DNA of 64,000 bases, from NCBI RefSeq assembly GCF_000424585.1, contig NZ_KE384211.1, positions 186,001 through 250,000 on the forward strand, written 5' to 3'. Within the stretch, counting starts at the first letter, position 1, and every line of letters begins with the position of its first letter. Below the pieces are notes generated by a model that was not told where the DNA came from, did no database searches, and was given only the letters and a program-made list of their open reading frames with translations. This document shows positions 1 to 9,175 of the stretch, one piece after another. The DNA comes from Butyrivibrio sp. MC2013 (GTDB lineage Bacteria; Bacillota; Clostridia; Lachnospirales; Lachnospiraceae). The position numbers and the translations under genes were made by a program.

Positions 1-68
1 CCTCACTCCCCTATATGAGAATAGCTCTACAGGCCAGCATCTTTTTCCTTACAAGCTCTTTATCAGGC

Positions 69-611
69 TTATGTTGTCAGGAATGAGCTGAAGCTGACTT
101 CGATAATGAACGCAGATGAGAAATAGTCCTGAAGCGTCTCAAGGATCTCTGTCTGCATGGTCTCTTTGATATTCTGAGGATCCTGGGTTATCTGCTCGTA
201 GGTATATTTGCCGACTACATCATTGATCTTACTCTTGATAACACTGACATTACCCTCCATGATCTCGGCAGTACCATATGTCTCATAGTCGGCATTGACA
301 GTATCCATGGTAAGTGTCACGCTGCAGGCCAGGTAATGTACCTTATCATCCTGAGAGCTGAGAGCTATGGTCACATCAGTGATATCATAGTTTGCTCTCT
401 CATTGGCAGGAACGTTGGTGGCATCTCTGCCAAAACCTGAAGCATTGCCCGCGCCGCCTCCGGCTTCAAGCTCAACAGCTGCAGCTATATCAGATACAAC
501 AGCTGCAGTCTTGGAGTTGGTCTGAAGAACAGAGACCATCATAATGGCTGTGAGTACAATATTGATGATCAGTAGTGCCAAAATAATGATGGATAACATA
601 TTTCTCTTCAT
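69..611 (-). CDS. fliL: Flagellar basal body-associated protein FliL
   Basis: FliL is a single-pass inner membrane protein that sits around the stator and modulates motor output. The protein opens with a short basic cytoplasmic segment and one hydrophobic helix (about residues 6-27), followed by a periplasm-side domain of about 150 residues, the usual FliL layout and length. I start it at the ATG at 611 because GAGGT lies 5 bases upstream; the longer frame would begin at a GTG at 623 with no good ribosome site. It follows motB by 14 bases. The 68 bases left of it hold no gene, but a GGGGAGTGAGG-like ribosome site near position 1 suggests that the next gene, expected to be fliM, begins just outside the window. 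The family call rests on context and the TM-plus-domain layout. Confidence 0.88.
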   Translation of the reverse strand: MKRNMLSIIILALLIINIVLTAIMMVSVLQTNSKTAAVVSDIAAAVELEAGGGAGNASGFGRDATNVPANERANYDITDVTIALSSQDDKVHYLACSVTLTMDTVNADYETYGTAEIMEGNVSVIKSKINDVVGKYTYEQITQDPQNIKETMQTEILETLQDYFSSAFIIEVSFSSFLTT

Positions 612-625
612 GTCTGACCTCACTA

Positions 626-1531
626 TCAGTAATTTGCACTAAGAGGATTATAGATCCTGATCACTACTCTCCTGTTCCTGGATCTACCCTCTTCTGTAGA
701 GTTATCAGCTACAGGTACATAGGCTCCTCTGCCGGAATGCTTGATATTGGAAGCATCTATGCCTGTATGCTCCAGGATATAGTAGAATACCGAAAGCGCC
801 CTTGCTGATGACAGTTCATCATTACTTGAAAAGGATGAATTATGTATAGGAACATTATCAGTATGACCTTCTATCTCAATTGTGCCCCCTGCATAACTCT
901 CAAGGACCTGTCCCACTTTATCAAGTACAGGATAGGCATCCTCTGATATTGTAGCCTTGCCGGATGCAAAGAGGAGCGAACCTGAGATGGTCAGCTCCAC
1001 ATACTGACTGCTGTAATCCAGGATTACATCAGATATTACTTCCTCTGCAGTCAGTTCAGCCAGCTCTTCCTCAGTCATACCCTGCTGAAGATCGCCTTCA
1101 ATAGCCTCTGCCATTTCCTTGGAGGCTTCCATCTGCTCCTGTTCTACTTCAGCTCTGGCATCTGAATTTGCATTTTGACTTTGCTCGCTTGTACCGTCCT
1201 CGCTCATAGACTGATCACCCTCCTGGGCTTCAGTCATATCCTCCGCTTCTCCCGAGGCGGCATTACCCATAGAGGATGTATATGCAGACAGTGCATTAAG
1301 CTGAGATACACCGTCTCCTACAAGCGCTCCCTTGCCCAAAGCGTTTTCGCCTCCGTTGAATATACTAAAGGCTGATGCAAAGGATGCAGCTGCTTCTTCG
1401 AACTTTGCAGCGTCCATAGTGGACATTGAAAAGAGAAGAACGAAGAAGCACAGGAGCAGGTTCATCAGATCACCGAAGGTACCCACCCATGCAGGCGACC
1501 CTTTCGGGGGCTCTTCTTCCCGTTTTTTCAT
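626..1531 (-). CDS. motB: Flagellar motor stator protein MotB
   Basis: MotB pairs with MotA to form the proton- or sodium-driven stator, anchored to peptidoglycan. The N-terminus shows the expected cytoplasmic tail, then the membrane helix containing the ion-carrying aspartate (FGDLMNLLLCFFVLLFSMS, Asp21). A long acidic, low-complexity linker rich in Glu, Ser and Met spans about residues 65-160. The C-terminal OmpA-like peptidoglycan-binding domain has IEGHTDNVPI and the SSARALSVFYYI stretch. The start has GGAGA upstream. It lies 17 bases after motA and 14 before fliL. The acidic linker is longer than in Bacillus MotB. Confidence 0.96.
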   Translation of the reverse strand: MKKREEEPPKGSPAWVGTFGDLMNLLLCFFVLLFSMSTMDAAKFEEAAASFASAFSIFNGGENALGKGALVGDGVSQLNALSAYTSSMGNAASGEAEDMTEAQEGDQSMSEDGTSEQSQNANSDARAEVEQEQMEASKEMAEAIEGDLQQGMTEEELAELTAEEVISDVILDYSSQYVELTISGSLLFASGKATISEDAYPVLDKVGQVLESYAGGTIEIEGHTDNVPIHNSSFSSNDELSSARALSVFYYILEHTGIDASNIKHSGRGAYVPVADNSTEEGRSRNRRVVIRIYNPLSANY

Positions 1532-1548
1532 ATTATCTTCTCCGTTTA

Positions 1549-2340
1549 TTACTCGCCTGAACCGTTAGCAGCGTTATATGCTGCCTGATCGGCAGGGCTC
1601 ATAAATGCCTTAAGCTTCTCTTCTGTAACTCTGGGGTTCTCTCCTGCCTGTATGGACAGGATTCCTTCCACCATTACTCCTTTATAGGTCAGTTCCTTTT
1701 CATTGTTCAGTTTCAGTTTATTGGAAACAGGGAAGCACACCCAGTTGGCCAGCGCCGAACCATAGAAGGTTGTGATAAGAGCAACTGCCATGTTTGGTCC
1801 CAGGGCTGATGCATCCGACATGTTGTTCAGCATGTTTACCAGACCTACAAGGGTACCGATCATACCCCAGGCAGGTCCCTGGGCTCCTATATCCTCCCAG
1901 AGCTTGATGCCTACTTTGTGTCTTCCGTCTATAGATTCGATCTCTGCTTCCAGAATAGCCCTTACCAGCTCAGGTTCTGTACCATCTGCCGTTAGTACCA
2001 GGCCCTTCTTTAGGAGCGGATCCTCGATATTGTTAGACGCTTCTTCCAGTGCCAGAAGTCCGTCTTTTCTGGCTGTATTGGACAGCTCAACTATCTGTTT
2101 AACAAGGCCCGCCATGTCAAACTTAGGTTCATTAAGTGCTTTTCCGATGGTCTTGACACCACCGATAAAGCCCGGTACAGACTGCGATCCGAATACGCAG
2201 ATAAAAGCACCACCGAAGGTAATGATCATCGATGGTACATCGATATAGCTGGGAATTGTCTGAAGACCTCCGGCCGTTGCAATACCTATAAGGATAATAG
2301 CAAGGCCACCAACAAGGGATATTAGTGTCGCCAGATCCAT
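1549..2340 (-). CDS. motA: Flagellar motor stator protein MotA
   Basis: MotA is the four-helix membrane subunit of the stator that transmits torque to FliG. The sequence has two N-terminal helices (residues about 4-22 and 33-50), a large cytoplasmic loop with the conserved stretch GLLALEEASNNIEDPLLKKG, and two C-terminal helices around GPAWGMIGTLVGLVNML and ALITTFYGSALANWV. I place the start at the ATG at 2340 (MDLATL), which has AAGGAG at proper spacing. A longer frame to 2385 would run into an inverted repeat and lacks such a site. It is co-transcribed with motB downstream. Regulation is presumably that of the whole fla operon. Confidence 0.96.
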   Translation of the reverse strand: MDLATLISLVGGLAIILIGIATAGGLQTIPSYIDVPSMIITFGGAFICVFGSQSVPGFIGGVKTIGKALNEPKFDMAGLVKQIVELSNTARKDGLLALEEASNNIEDPLLKKGLVLTADGTEPELVRAILEAEIESIDGRHKVGIKLWEDIGAQGPAWGMIGTLVGLVNMLNNMSDASALGPNMAVALITTFYGSALANWVCFPVSNKLKLNNEKELTYKGVMVEGILSIQAGENPRVTEEKLKAFMSPADQAAYNAANGSGE

Positions 2341-2370
2341 CGCACTCTCCTTAATGGTCACATATGCGCC

Positions 2371-2430
2371 AGTCCCCCAACCCAATCGATAAATCGTTTA
2401 TAAATAGATTATATCATGAATTGGGGGACT
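2371..2430. repeat. Inverted repeat between flgE and motA
   Basis: The 10-base arms agtcccccaa (2371-2380) and ttgggggact (2421-2430) are perfect inverted complements separated by 40 AT-rich bases. The stretch from flgE's end to motA's start is 163 bases and too short for flbD, which normally lies here. There is no T-run beside the arms, so it is not a standard terminator. It could be a small REP/MITE-like repeat or an mRNA processing structure; the sequence alone does not decide. Confidence 0.6.
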
Positions 2431-2503
2431 TGTCCTAAAATATTGTCGTTGTTACCTGTAATATCGTACATTTTTGATATTACTAATAGTGCCAAATAAT
2501 ATT

Positions 2504-5500
2504 TTATCTCTTAAGATTTGTCAGTTCCTCAAGAAGAGTATCGGATACTGTGATGATCCTGGAGTTTGCCTGGAAACCACGCTGAGCAGTGATCATGTTG
2601 GTAAACTCATTGGACAGATCAACATTGGACATTTCCAATACGCCTGTGGAAATGGAGCCGCCGTCTACTGTGATATCCTGAACCGTAGGATCACCTGAGT
2701 TAAGGGTTGATGAATAGAGGTTGTTGCCTTCCTTCTGAAGACCTGAAGCATTGGAGAACTTGGCTGCCGCTATCTGGCCAAGGAGCAGTGTCTGACCATT
2801 GGAATATGTGGCATGGATCTCACCGTTTGTGGAGATCGTCAGACCTGTCATGATACCCATCATACGACCTGTATTATTGTTCTCCAGATCACCCTTTGAA
2901 GCCTTGAGTGTGGAAGTACCTGATGAGTTGTAATTCTTGGTGGTAGTAAGGTCTATGCTGATATCAGTCCAGGGATTAAGTCCATCCTCCATATCGGGAT
3001 TGAAGTTCAGCACGATCTTCTCTGTTGTGGGATCCGTAAAGGTACCATTGGACTTTCTAAAGGAAGATCCTGTGAAAGCACCTGTGGAAGGATCATAATT
3101 GAGCATCATGGAATTACGCTTAAACTCTTTAACGGTTGTGGTGGCCTCTGTGTTGGTAATGGTCATCTTCACACCGTCAGAGCCTATGCTCATCTCATAG
3201 GTATCATCCTCGTCAAAGTCAGAGCTTGTGATCTTGAAAGCCTTCTTAACAAGGTCAGATAGATCATCCACCTTGCCTGTGGTTGTGGTGGTCTCAGTAG
3301 TGATCTTACTGATGATACCTGTAGAGCCGTCTACGGAATAGGTGATACCGTCAGGTGAAGTCTCCTTTACATTGTAGGTCTTACCATCATAGCTGGTTAC
3401 GGTAAGGCCTGCTTCTGTGATGAGATAGGTCACATCTTCAGGAAGAGCTGTATCTACGCCAAAGGCTGCCAGAGCAGACATTGACAGATCTCCGCCGGCA
3501 CCTGTTGTAGGGATCTGAGCTATCACTGTCACTTCGGAATTATCTGTAAAGATAACATTTGCAGAGTTGCTGGGGTCAAAGGATGCCGATACATCGCTCA
3601 TGGCGATAGCCTTCTTGACTACGTTGGAATCAGCATTTTCTGCATATATGGAGATGGTCTTGCCATCACTGGATACAGCATAATCGCTGGTCAGATCCGT
3701 TGTATCGGGAGTCAGACCAAAGAATGCCAGCTGAGAAGCTGTCAGATCCCTGAGCTTTCCTGTCTGAGGGAAGGTATTGGAATAATCCGTTCCGCCAACA
3801 GAATAGGTGATCTTGACCTCTCCGCCTGATACCTGAGATGAGAGGTTCTCATAATTAACAACGCCCAGCTCTGCTCCGCCTGCCTGAGGATACTCTACAG
3901 GACCTATCTTGGTAGCGATCTGAAGGTCACCTGTTGTAGGATCTATAGTATAGCTGGCGCCGGGACCATATTCGGACAGATCGGGATTACCAAAGGCAGC
4001 CAGGAAATCAGCTCCCAGTTCGCTGATGGTACCGGAGAGCTTGACACCGCTGACTACTGTAGAGTCTGCGCCTACGTTCCTGTATTCTGCTGTACCTGAC
4101 TCGGTATCTACTACAAAGGTTACAGAGCCCAGCTTGGAGATATTATCAGCAGGATCAAGAGCATCATACTCATTGTTGATGATAGTCAGGGTATTACCTG
4201 AATCGCTGATCTTGTACTCACTGTCAGCTTTTATAAAGCTCTCATCACCTGTCATGCCAAAGTATGACAGGAGCTTGTACATATTGTCATTAAGACCTGC
4301 CAGAGATCCCTCCTGAGGAACTGTAAGGATAGGACCTGCAGAATCAGGATACTGGAAGGTAACATTGCCGCCTGCAACATCTGCTGTCAGATCATAGATC
4401 TCAGATCTGCCAAGAGTGCCGGACTTGGTAGCATTCTTAAAGGTGATGGTCATCTCACCCATATTGGATGAGCCTGAGGATGTGGATGTATTCTCTGTAG
4501 AGATAGAGAAGGTAGCAGCACCGCCATACTGATCCAGGATAGAATCAGGATCGATACCGTAGTATTTGAGCACGTCATCAGACAATGAGCTGAGATATCC
4601 TGTCTTACGGATAGTGGTGGTAACAGGCTTACCGCTTGAGATGGTAGCCACATCATCATTTACGCTGACAGCATATGCATTTGCATCTTCCTTGTTAACA
4701 GAGTGGTAGGTAGATGTGGAATCATATACTGTAACAGTCTGGCCGTTGGCTGCCAGGGAATATGTAGCTTCTGAGCTGAAGTTCTCGGGGAAGTCTATAA
4801 ATGCCTTCTTCATGGCTGTGAGATTCTCAGATGACAGAGCTGATATCTGGCTCTTCTCCAGTATGGAGATCTCGCCTGCCGCAGTTGTGTACTGGATAGC
4901 AGCGGTCTTGCCGCTGATACCTACTACATAACCGGCGCTTGTGGCTACTGACTTGGGAATTGTAGAGCTTGCTACATTTACCTGAGAGATAGTCAGATTG
5001 CCCAGCTCGTCCATGGTGTATTTATCAGAGCCCTTAAAGCCGTCGCTTCCAAGAGTGATGCCATAGAGAGTATTGATGATGCCTGCATCATCCAAATCCT
5101 CCAGAGTACCTTCTACAGGGATACCTGTGTATGCATCATTTTCCTTGGTAGCAAGGTTGGAATCGGTAATGGCAAAATTAGCAGTACCGGAGCCTGTAGA
5201 ATAGCTTGATACGTAGTATTTGCTATTGAGTACGCCGGGTACCTGAGAAGTGATACCTGCCTGGTTGTCATTGCCCAGGTGTACCATTGCCAGCTGCTCA
5301 TTGCCTACGGATTTGCCCTTGGAATCCAGGATATCTGTAAGTGTCATGGAATAGAGATTGCTCTCTCCGTCCACGTCCTTGACAGTAAACTGAGCTGTGT
5401 AGAGATAGCCAAGATTGTCATAGAATTCCATTGACAGGGTCTTTCCTGCAGATGATGTGATATTCACATCCTTGGCATCAATATTACCTGTGATGACTGC

Positions 5501-6034
5501 CTGGGATGTACCTTCAGGTGGATAGGTAGTGGATGAATCACTCATGATCTGCATGTTGGTGAGACCGCCGTTCTGATTGACCTGTGTAACACCGGTATCA
5601 GGATCGGTGGTAGCCATCCAACCCATTACATAATAACCGTCAGACTGTGTAGCCAGATTGCCTGCACCGTCTACGTAGAAGGAACCGTCTCTTGTATAGA
5701 GATTCTGAGCTCCGTTATTGACTACAAAGAAGGAATCGCCGCTGATCATCAGATCAAAGGGATTGTTGGTAGTCTGTGTAGCACCCTGAGTATCAATAGC
5801 TGTTGAAATAGCAGCTGACTGAGCACCAAGACCTATCTGGCGGGCGTTCACACCGCCTCTGGTCTCTGTGGCGCCTGATGCAGACTGAGTAGTCTGATAC
5901 ATCAGATCAGAGAAGCTGATAGACTGTGATTTATAGGATGTGGTGTTAACATTGGCTATATTGTTACCAATAACGTCCATCTTGGTCTGATGGGTCTTAA
6001 GTCCTGCAACACCTGAGTACATTGATCTTAACAT
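2504..6034 (-). CDS. flgE: Flagellar hook protein FlgE, giant form with internal repeats
   Basis: FlgE polymerises into the flagellar hook. The N-terminus has the rod/hook signature (MLRSMYSGVAGLKTHQTKMD, then NNIANVNTTSYK) and the C-terminus ends with the matching helix (SNVDLSNEFTNMITAQRGFQ, NSRIITVSDTLLEEL). At 1176 residues it is about two to three times the usual FlgE length of 260-500. The extra mass lies between about residues 305 and 970. There I see roughly eight degenerate units of 78-97 residues, each opening with a pattern like TGxLxxLsxxxLxxFG and followed by a short beta-rich YxIsxdGxTlTI stretch; units start near 308, 394, 478, 575, 667, 758, 842 and 920. The start has GGAGGT upstream. 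It is the last hook gene before motA. Confidence 0.95.
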   Translation of the reverse strand: MLRSMYSGVAGLKTHQTKMDVIGNNIANVNTTSYKSQSISFSDLMYQTTQSASGATETRGGVNARQIGLGAQSAAISTAIDTQGATQTTNNPFDLMISGDSFFVVNNGAQNLYTRDGSFYVDGAGNLATQSDGYYVMGWMATTDPDTGVTQVNQNGGLTNMQIMSDSSTTYPPEGTSQAVITGNIDAKDVNITSSAGKTLSMEFYDNLGYLYTAQFTVKDVDGESNLYSMTLTDILDSKGKSVGNEQLAMVHLGNDNQAGITSQVPGVLNSKYYVSSYSTGSGTANFAITDSNLATKENDAYTGIPVEGTLEDLDDAGIINTLYGITLGSDGFKGSDKYTMDELGNLTISQVNVASSTIPKSVATSAGYVVGISGKTAAIQYTTAAGEISILEKSQISALSSENLTAMKKAFIDFPENFSSEATYSLAANGQTVTVYDSTSTYHSVNKEDANAYAVSVNDDVATISSGKPVTTTIRKTGYLSSLSDDVLKYYGIDPDSILDQYGGAATFSISTENTSTSSGSSNMGEMTITFKNATKSGTLGRSEIYDLTADVAGGNVTFQYPDSAGPILTVPQEGSLAGLNDNMYKLLSYFGMTGDESFIKADSEYKISDSGNTLTIINNEYDALDPADNISKLGSVTFVVDTESGTAEYRNVGADSTVVSGVKLSGTISELGADFLAAFGNPDLSEYGPGASYTIDPTTGDLQIATKIGPVEYPQAGGAELGVVNYENLSSQVSGGEVKITYSVGGTDYSNTFPQTGKLRDLTASQLAFFGLTPDTTDLTSDYAVSSDGKTISIYAENADSNVVKKAIAMSDVSASFDPSNSANVIFTDNSEVTVIAQIPTTGAGGDLSMSALAAFGVDTALPEDVTYLITEAGLTVTSYDGKTYNVKETSPDGITYSVDGSTGIISKITTETTTTTGKVDDLSDLVKKAFKITSSDFDEDDTYEMSIGSDGVKMTITNTEATTTVKEFKRNSMMLNYDPSTGAFTGSSFRKSNGTFTDPTTEKIVLNFNPDMEDGLNPWTDISIDLTTTKNYNSSGTSTLKASKGDLENNNTGRMMGIMTGLTISTNGEIHATYSNGQTLLLGQIAAAKFSNASGLQKEGNNLYSSTLNSGDPTVQDITVDGGSISTGVLEMSNVDLSNEFTNMITAQRGFQANSRIITVSDTLLEELTNLKR

Positions 6035-6072
6035 AGAAAAACCTCCGTTATATCTAACATTGAACAGATCAG

Positions 6073-6477
6073 TTATGCGATAACTGCGCCGTCAATGTTT
6101 GTAAAAATCTTGCCGGAATCTTCACTGTCCGCATCCATTGCTGTGACAACCGTATTGTTTGGGACATTTACTATAAATGCCAGGCTGTCAACCAGGATCA
6201 GTGAATCATGGATCCCTTTCTCTCCTGCCTTGAGCTTGCCTTCGTTTAGTCTTTCCATCTGCCCCGGAGTCAGTGTGATATTACGCTCTGACAACCTGGC
6301 TGATGCATGCCTCGAGAATCTGGGATAATCGCTTTTGCCGGCCTCTCTTTGAAGTATTGACTGAAATGATTCGCCTTCATCCTGAGGCCTTACAATTGGC
6401 TTTGCTCCCGCCCCGTTTCCCAGCAGCCTGTCCTGGACTTCATTTATGGAGAGAAAGGAGGGATTTATTCTATCCAT
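6073..6477 (-). CDS. Flagellar operon protein, TIGR02530 family (function unknown)
   Basis: This 134-residue protein sits between flgD and flgE, the position held by the conserved small flagellar operon protein known as TIGR02530 (flg_new) in Firmicutes and spirochaetes. Visible family-like features are the central FSRHASARLSERNITLTPGQ stretch and the C-terminal segment with LILVDSLAFIVNVPNNTVVT. No signal peptide or membrane helix is evident, so it is probably cytoplasmic. Context suggests a role in hook assembly or control, but no biochemical function is known to me. The start has AAAGGAAGG 7 bases upstream. Confidence 0.85.
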   Translation of the reverse strand: MDRINPSFLSINEVQDRLLGNGAGAKPIVRPQDEGESFQSILQREAGKSDYPRFSRHASARLSERNITLTPGQMERLNEGKLKAGEKGIHDSLILVDSLAFIVNVPNNTVVTAMDADSEDSGKIFTNIDGAVIA

Positions 6478-6541
6478 ATATGCCTTCCTTTCATATCATA
6501 GAAACTTCATAATAGAAACTTCATAGAAGGATAGCTTCTAT

Positions 6542-7255
6542 TTACTCCATCTCTACTCCGGATATGGCGCCTTTTTCTTCATCAGGCGCTTCTTCCCTGG
6601 ATGCTTCATCATAAGCAGTCTGAAGAAGCTCAGCATATCTGTTGGCATAGCTATCGATAAGCTTAAGCTCGGACTCTTCAAAGAGTATGCCGGGTTTTGT
6701 TGTAAGGGAATTGAAAGCCTGTAGCAGACTTTCCAGATCAGCCTGACTGGAAAGAGTCAGACTCTGCACATCAGGAAGCTTCTTCATCATATTCCTGATC
6801 TCATCAGAAGTCTCCACATCCGAGTAATACTTGTCATCCAGCACGCTGGACACCTGGCTTACCTTGTAGGAATTGCCATTTACATGCACATAAGCATCTC
6901 CTGCGGAATAAGTCACATAGTCTACCTTACCGGTATCCTTGATGAACTTTACTCCGTCATCATTGGTATCCTCGATCTGAACAGTCTTGCCAACCATCTC
7001 GGAGGCACGATTAAGAGTCATGGCATCTGCCATGTTCTGCATCTGTTCAACCTGTGTAAACTGTGCATACTGGGAAATATACTCTGTGTTGGATGTAGGT
7101 TCCAGAGGATCCTGATACTTCATCTGGGCTACCAGAAGACTCATGAACTGTTCTTTGTAGTCATTCATCTTCTCAACAGCCTTGTTTTCGGAATTAGAAG
7201 CTGCTCCCGACTGGTTGATCACGGAACCATCTTTTACGATCGCATCTACTGACAT
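6542..7255 (-). CDS. flgD: Hook capping protein FlgD
   Basis: FlgD forms the cap that lets hook subunits assemble and is then lost. The N-terminal half carries the typical stretch YKEQFMSLLVAQMKYQDPLE followed by YISQYAQFTQVEQMQNM, the core FlgD_N signature. Next comes a beta-rich region with VGKTVQIED. The C-terminal third, past about residue 140, is acidic and helical rather than a standard FlgD Ig-like domain. The gene lies between fliK and the TIGR02530 gene. A GTGAGGT site lies 10-12 bases upstream of the ATG. Confidence 0.95.
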   Translation of the reverse strand: MSVDAIVKDGSVINQSGAASNSENKAVEKMNDYKEQFMSLLVAQMKYQDPLEPTSNTEYISQYAQFTQVEQMQNMADAMTLNRASEMVGKTVQIEDTNDDGVKFIKDTGKVDYVTYSAGDAYVHVNGNSYKVSQVSSVLDDKYYSDVETSDEIRNMMKKLPDVQSLTLSSQADLESLLQAFNSLTTKPGILFEESELKLIDSYANRYAELLQTAYDEASREEAPDEEKGAISGVEME

Positions 7256-7306
7256 ACGCTAATACCTCACTTCTTTCTTTGCTGACTGCTATAAACCACG
7301 ATCATA

Positions 7307-8854
7307 TCAGGCTGTATAATCAACCTGATTACCGTTTGCAGCCATCATCTCAGCAGCGATCCTGGTTGTCTCGTCCAGCTCCCCGGCATCTTCCATGTTA
7401 AGGTCCAGATCACCAAGGTTAATTCTCCTTGTTTTGCTTTGACGGGCATTGTTTTCACTGCTGTTATTCTCTTTTTGTCCCTGCTCCAGGTTCTGTTCAA
7501 AGGCGTGGGTGTCAACTGCCACTTCCACTGCATTTACCTTGATACCCTGCTCATCCAGCTTTTGCTGAAGCTGTACTATCTGGGATGAAAGAGCATTTCT
7601 TACTGCATCTGTCTGAGCTGTAAATCTGGCTGTTACTGTTCCGTCCTGCGCCTGCTGTACCATTACCTTTACAGTGCCAAGGCTTGCGGGATGGAGCTGC
7701 ATCTCAACCTTGCTAAGCTCATCCGTTGTAGTTACGTTTAATCTGTCTACTATCTGTCTGAATATTTCTGTCTGCTGACTTTGATCTGTATATACAGGTC
7801 TCTCATTAGCAACCACTTCACCTGCGCCTCTGTTCTCATTTATCAAAGAAGTGGTCTGGATCAGTTCTTCAAAGCCGTTCTTTTTACTGCCTTCATCTGT
7901 AAAAGATCTCTTCTGACCGCTATCTGCATCCTTGTTATTATCAAAGGTCTGACTGGCAAGCTTTGGATCTACCTTATCCTCAAAGGCATCTGTCCTGAGA
8001 TCCTTTACTGTTACCTTTGGTCCATCATCTGTTTCTTTACTGTCTTTAGCCTGGATAAGAGGACTAGCTGTTTCACCGGATATCTTTTCCTCTGATCCCA
8101 GGAGCTTTGTGATCTCACCTGAGAATGCAGGATCTTCGTTACCTTCGGGCTTATAACCTGTAAACTTTTGAAGCTCCTTTTCCAGTTCCTCGGGGCTGAT
8201 ACCAAGCTGTTCTGCCAGGTCTCTCTTAACTTCGACCGATCTCTCTATAAGTGCTTTAAGATTAGTGTAGAGGTCTTCGTCTGTGAGTACTACCGAGAGA
8301 TCTTCGTCACCTGATACCTCGACTATCAGCCTGGTGAGATTCTCAGGATTTAACAGGTCCTGCGGGGGGATCCCCAGATTTGCCATTGCAAGGAGTATCT
8401 CATCCTGACTTACTCCAAGCTCCCTTGCAGCATCTTCTACCAGTTCATCACCTGCTTTTGCTGCTTCTTCTTTGACAGCTTCTGTAAGTTCGCTCTTATC
8501 CTTGCTCTCAGTCCCCGTTTCATTAGTTACAGATTTTTCTTCTGGCTTATCAGTCTTTAACTGGCCCTTATCCTTATCAGCCTGATTGTCGTCTGTCTTT
8601 TCTGTCTTTGTTTGGCCGCTTTCTGCCTTTGGCTGAGCCTTATTGCGATCAGCCTGCAGGTTATTATCCTGCATCATGTTCTGTCTCTTGTTACTGTTTT
8701 GTGCGACTTCGACCTTTGCATCATTCATTACATCCGCAAAAGAGAACTCACTTTTGTCATTTTTGTCAGCTTTGACATCGTTTTGTGCTCTGGCACTGCC
8801 TGTTTGCAGAGTTGCTGTCAGAGCACTGACATCGCCTGCACTAAGTCCCGGCAT
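7307..8854 (-). CDS. fliK: Flagellar hook-length control protein FliK
   Basis: FliK measures hook length and switches the export gate to late substrates. The C-terminal domain (about residues 370-460) has the hallmark LHPASLGTVKVMVQ, then TVTARFTAQTDAVRNAL and LDEQGIKVNAVEVAV, which fits the Flg_hook domain. The N-terminal two thirds is long, charged and rich in Lys, Asp and Glu, as expected of an extended ruler. I start it at the ATG at 8854 (MPGLSAGDVS), because AAGGAGG lies directly upstream; a longer frame to 8968 would add an unusual basic, cysteine-containing N-terminus with no ribosome site. The result is 515 residues. It lies between the motE-like gene and flgD. Confidence 0.93.
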   Translation of the reverse strand: MPGLSAGDVSALTATLQTGSARAQNDVKADKNDKSEFSFADVMNDAKVEVAQNSNKRQNMMQDNNLQADRNKAQPKAESGQTKTEKTDDNQADKDKGQLKTDKPEEKSVTNETGTESKDKSELTEAVKEEAAKAGDELVEDAARELGVSQDEILLAMANLGIPPQDLLNPENLTRLIVEVSGDEDLSVVLTDEDLYTNLKALIERSVEVKRDLAEQLGISPEELEKELQKFTGYKPEGNEDPAFSGEITKLLGSEEKISGETASPLIQAKDSKETDDGPKVTVKDLRTDAFEDKVDPKLASQTFDNNKDADSGQKRSFTDEGSKKNGFEELIQTTSLINENRGAGEVVANERPVYTDQSQQTEIFRQIVDRLNVTTTDELSKVEMQLHPASLGTVKVMVQQAQDGTVTARFTAQTDAVRNALSSQIVQLQQKLDEQGIKVNAVEVAVDTHAFEQNLEQGQKENNSSENNARQSKTRRINLGDLDLNMEDAGELDETTRIAAEMMAANGNQVDYTA

Positions 8855-9045
8855 TATGCCTCCTTTCTTTCCATATAAATCTTTGACATCCATGTCGGGG
8901 ATTTGCTTAGAATACTTAAAGAATCTTGGTCTGATCGGAATGCATATCCGTATGCATACACCTTTCAATCACTATATCGGCCTTCATTCATGGCATAATA
9001 AGACTTAGCTGCTAAAAAATCAGAAAATCAGCTTAAAAGCACTAT

Positions 9046-9073
9046 TTAATATCTTTTTTCTGATAACACTCAA
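9046..9073 (-). promoter_or_regulatory. Possible promoter in front of fliK
   Basis: On the minus strand TTGAGT and TATTAA are separated by 16 bases, about 190 bases before the fliK start and just after the terminator-like hairpin at 9103-9156. It would allow fliK-flgD-flgE-motAB to be transcribed apart from the basal body genes. Match quality is modest. Confidence 0.3.
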
Positions 9074-9102
9074 ATATGGTCAAAAGCTATGTTTTTGCAC
9101 AT

Positions 9103-9156
9103 AAAAATCCCCTTAAAGAAGGCTTTGATAGGCTCAAAAACCTGCTTTAAGAGGAT
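9103..9156 (-). terminator. Terminator-like hairpin inside the flagellar operon
   Basis: The arms at 9107-9118 and 9145-9156 are complementary over 12 bases with one mismatch, and on the minus strand the hairpin is followed by GGGGATTTTTA. It lies directly after the motE-like gene and before the 320-base non-coding stretch (8855-9175) that precedes fliK. It may end or attenuate transcripts of the early basal body genes. Besides this and a weak promoter, I see nothing else in that stretch. Confidence 0.55.
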
Positions 9157-9175
9157 ATATATAAGATATCAAAAA

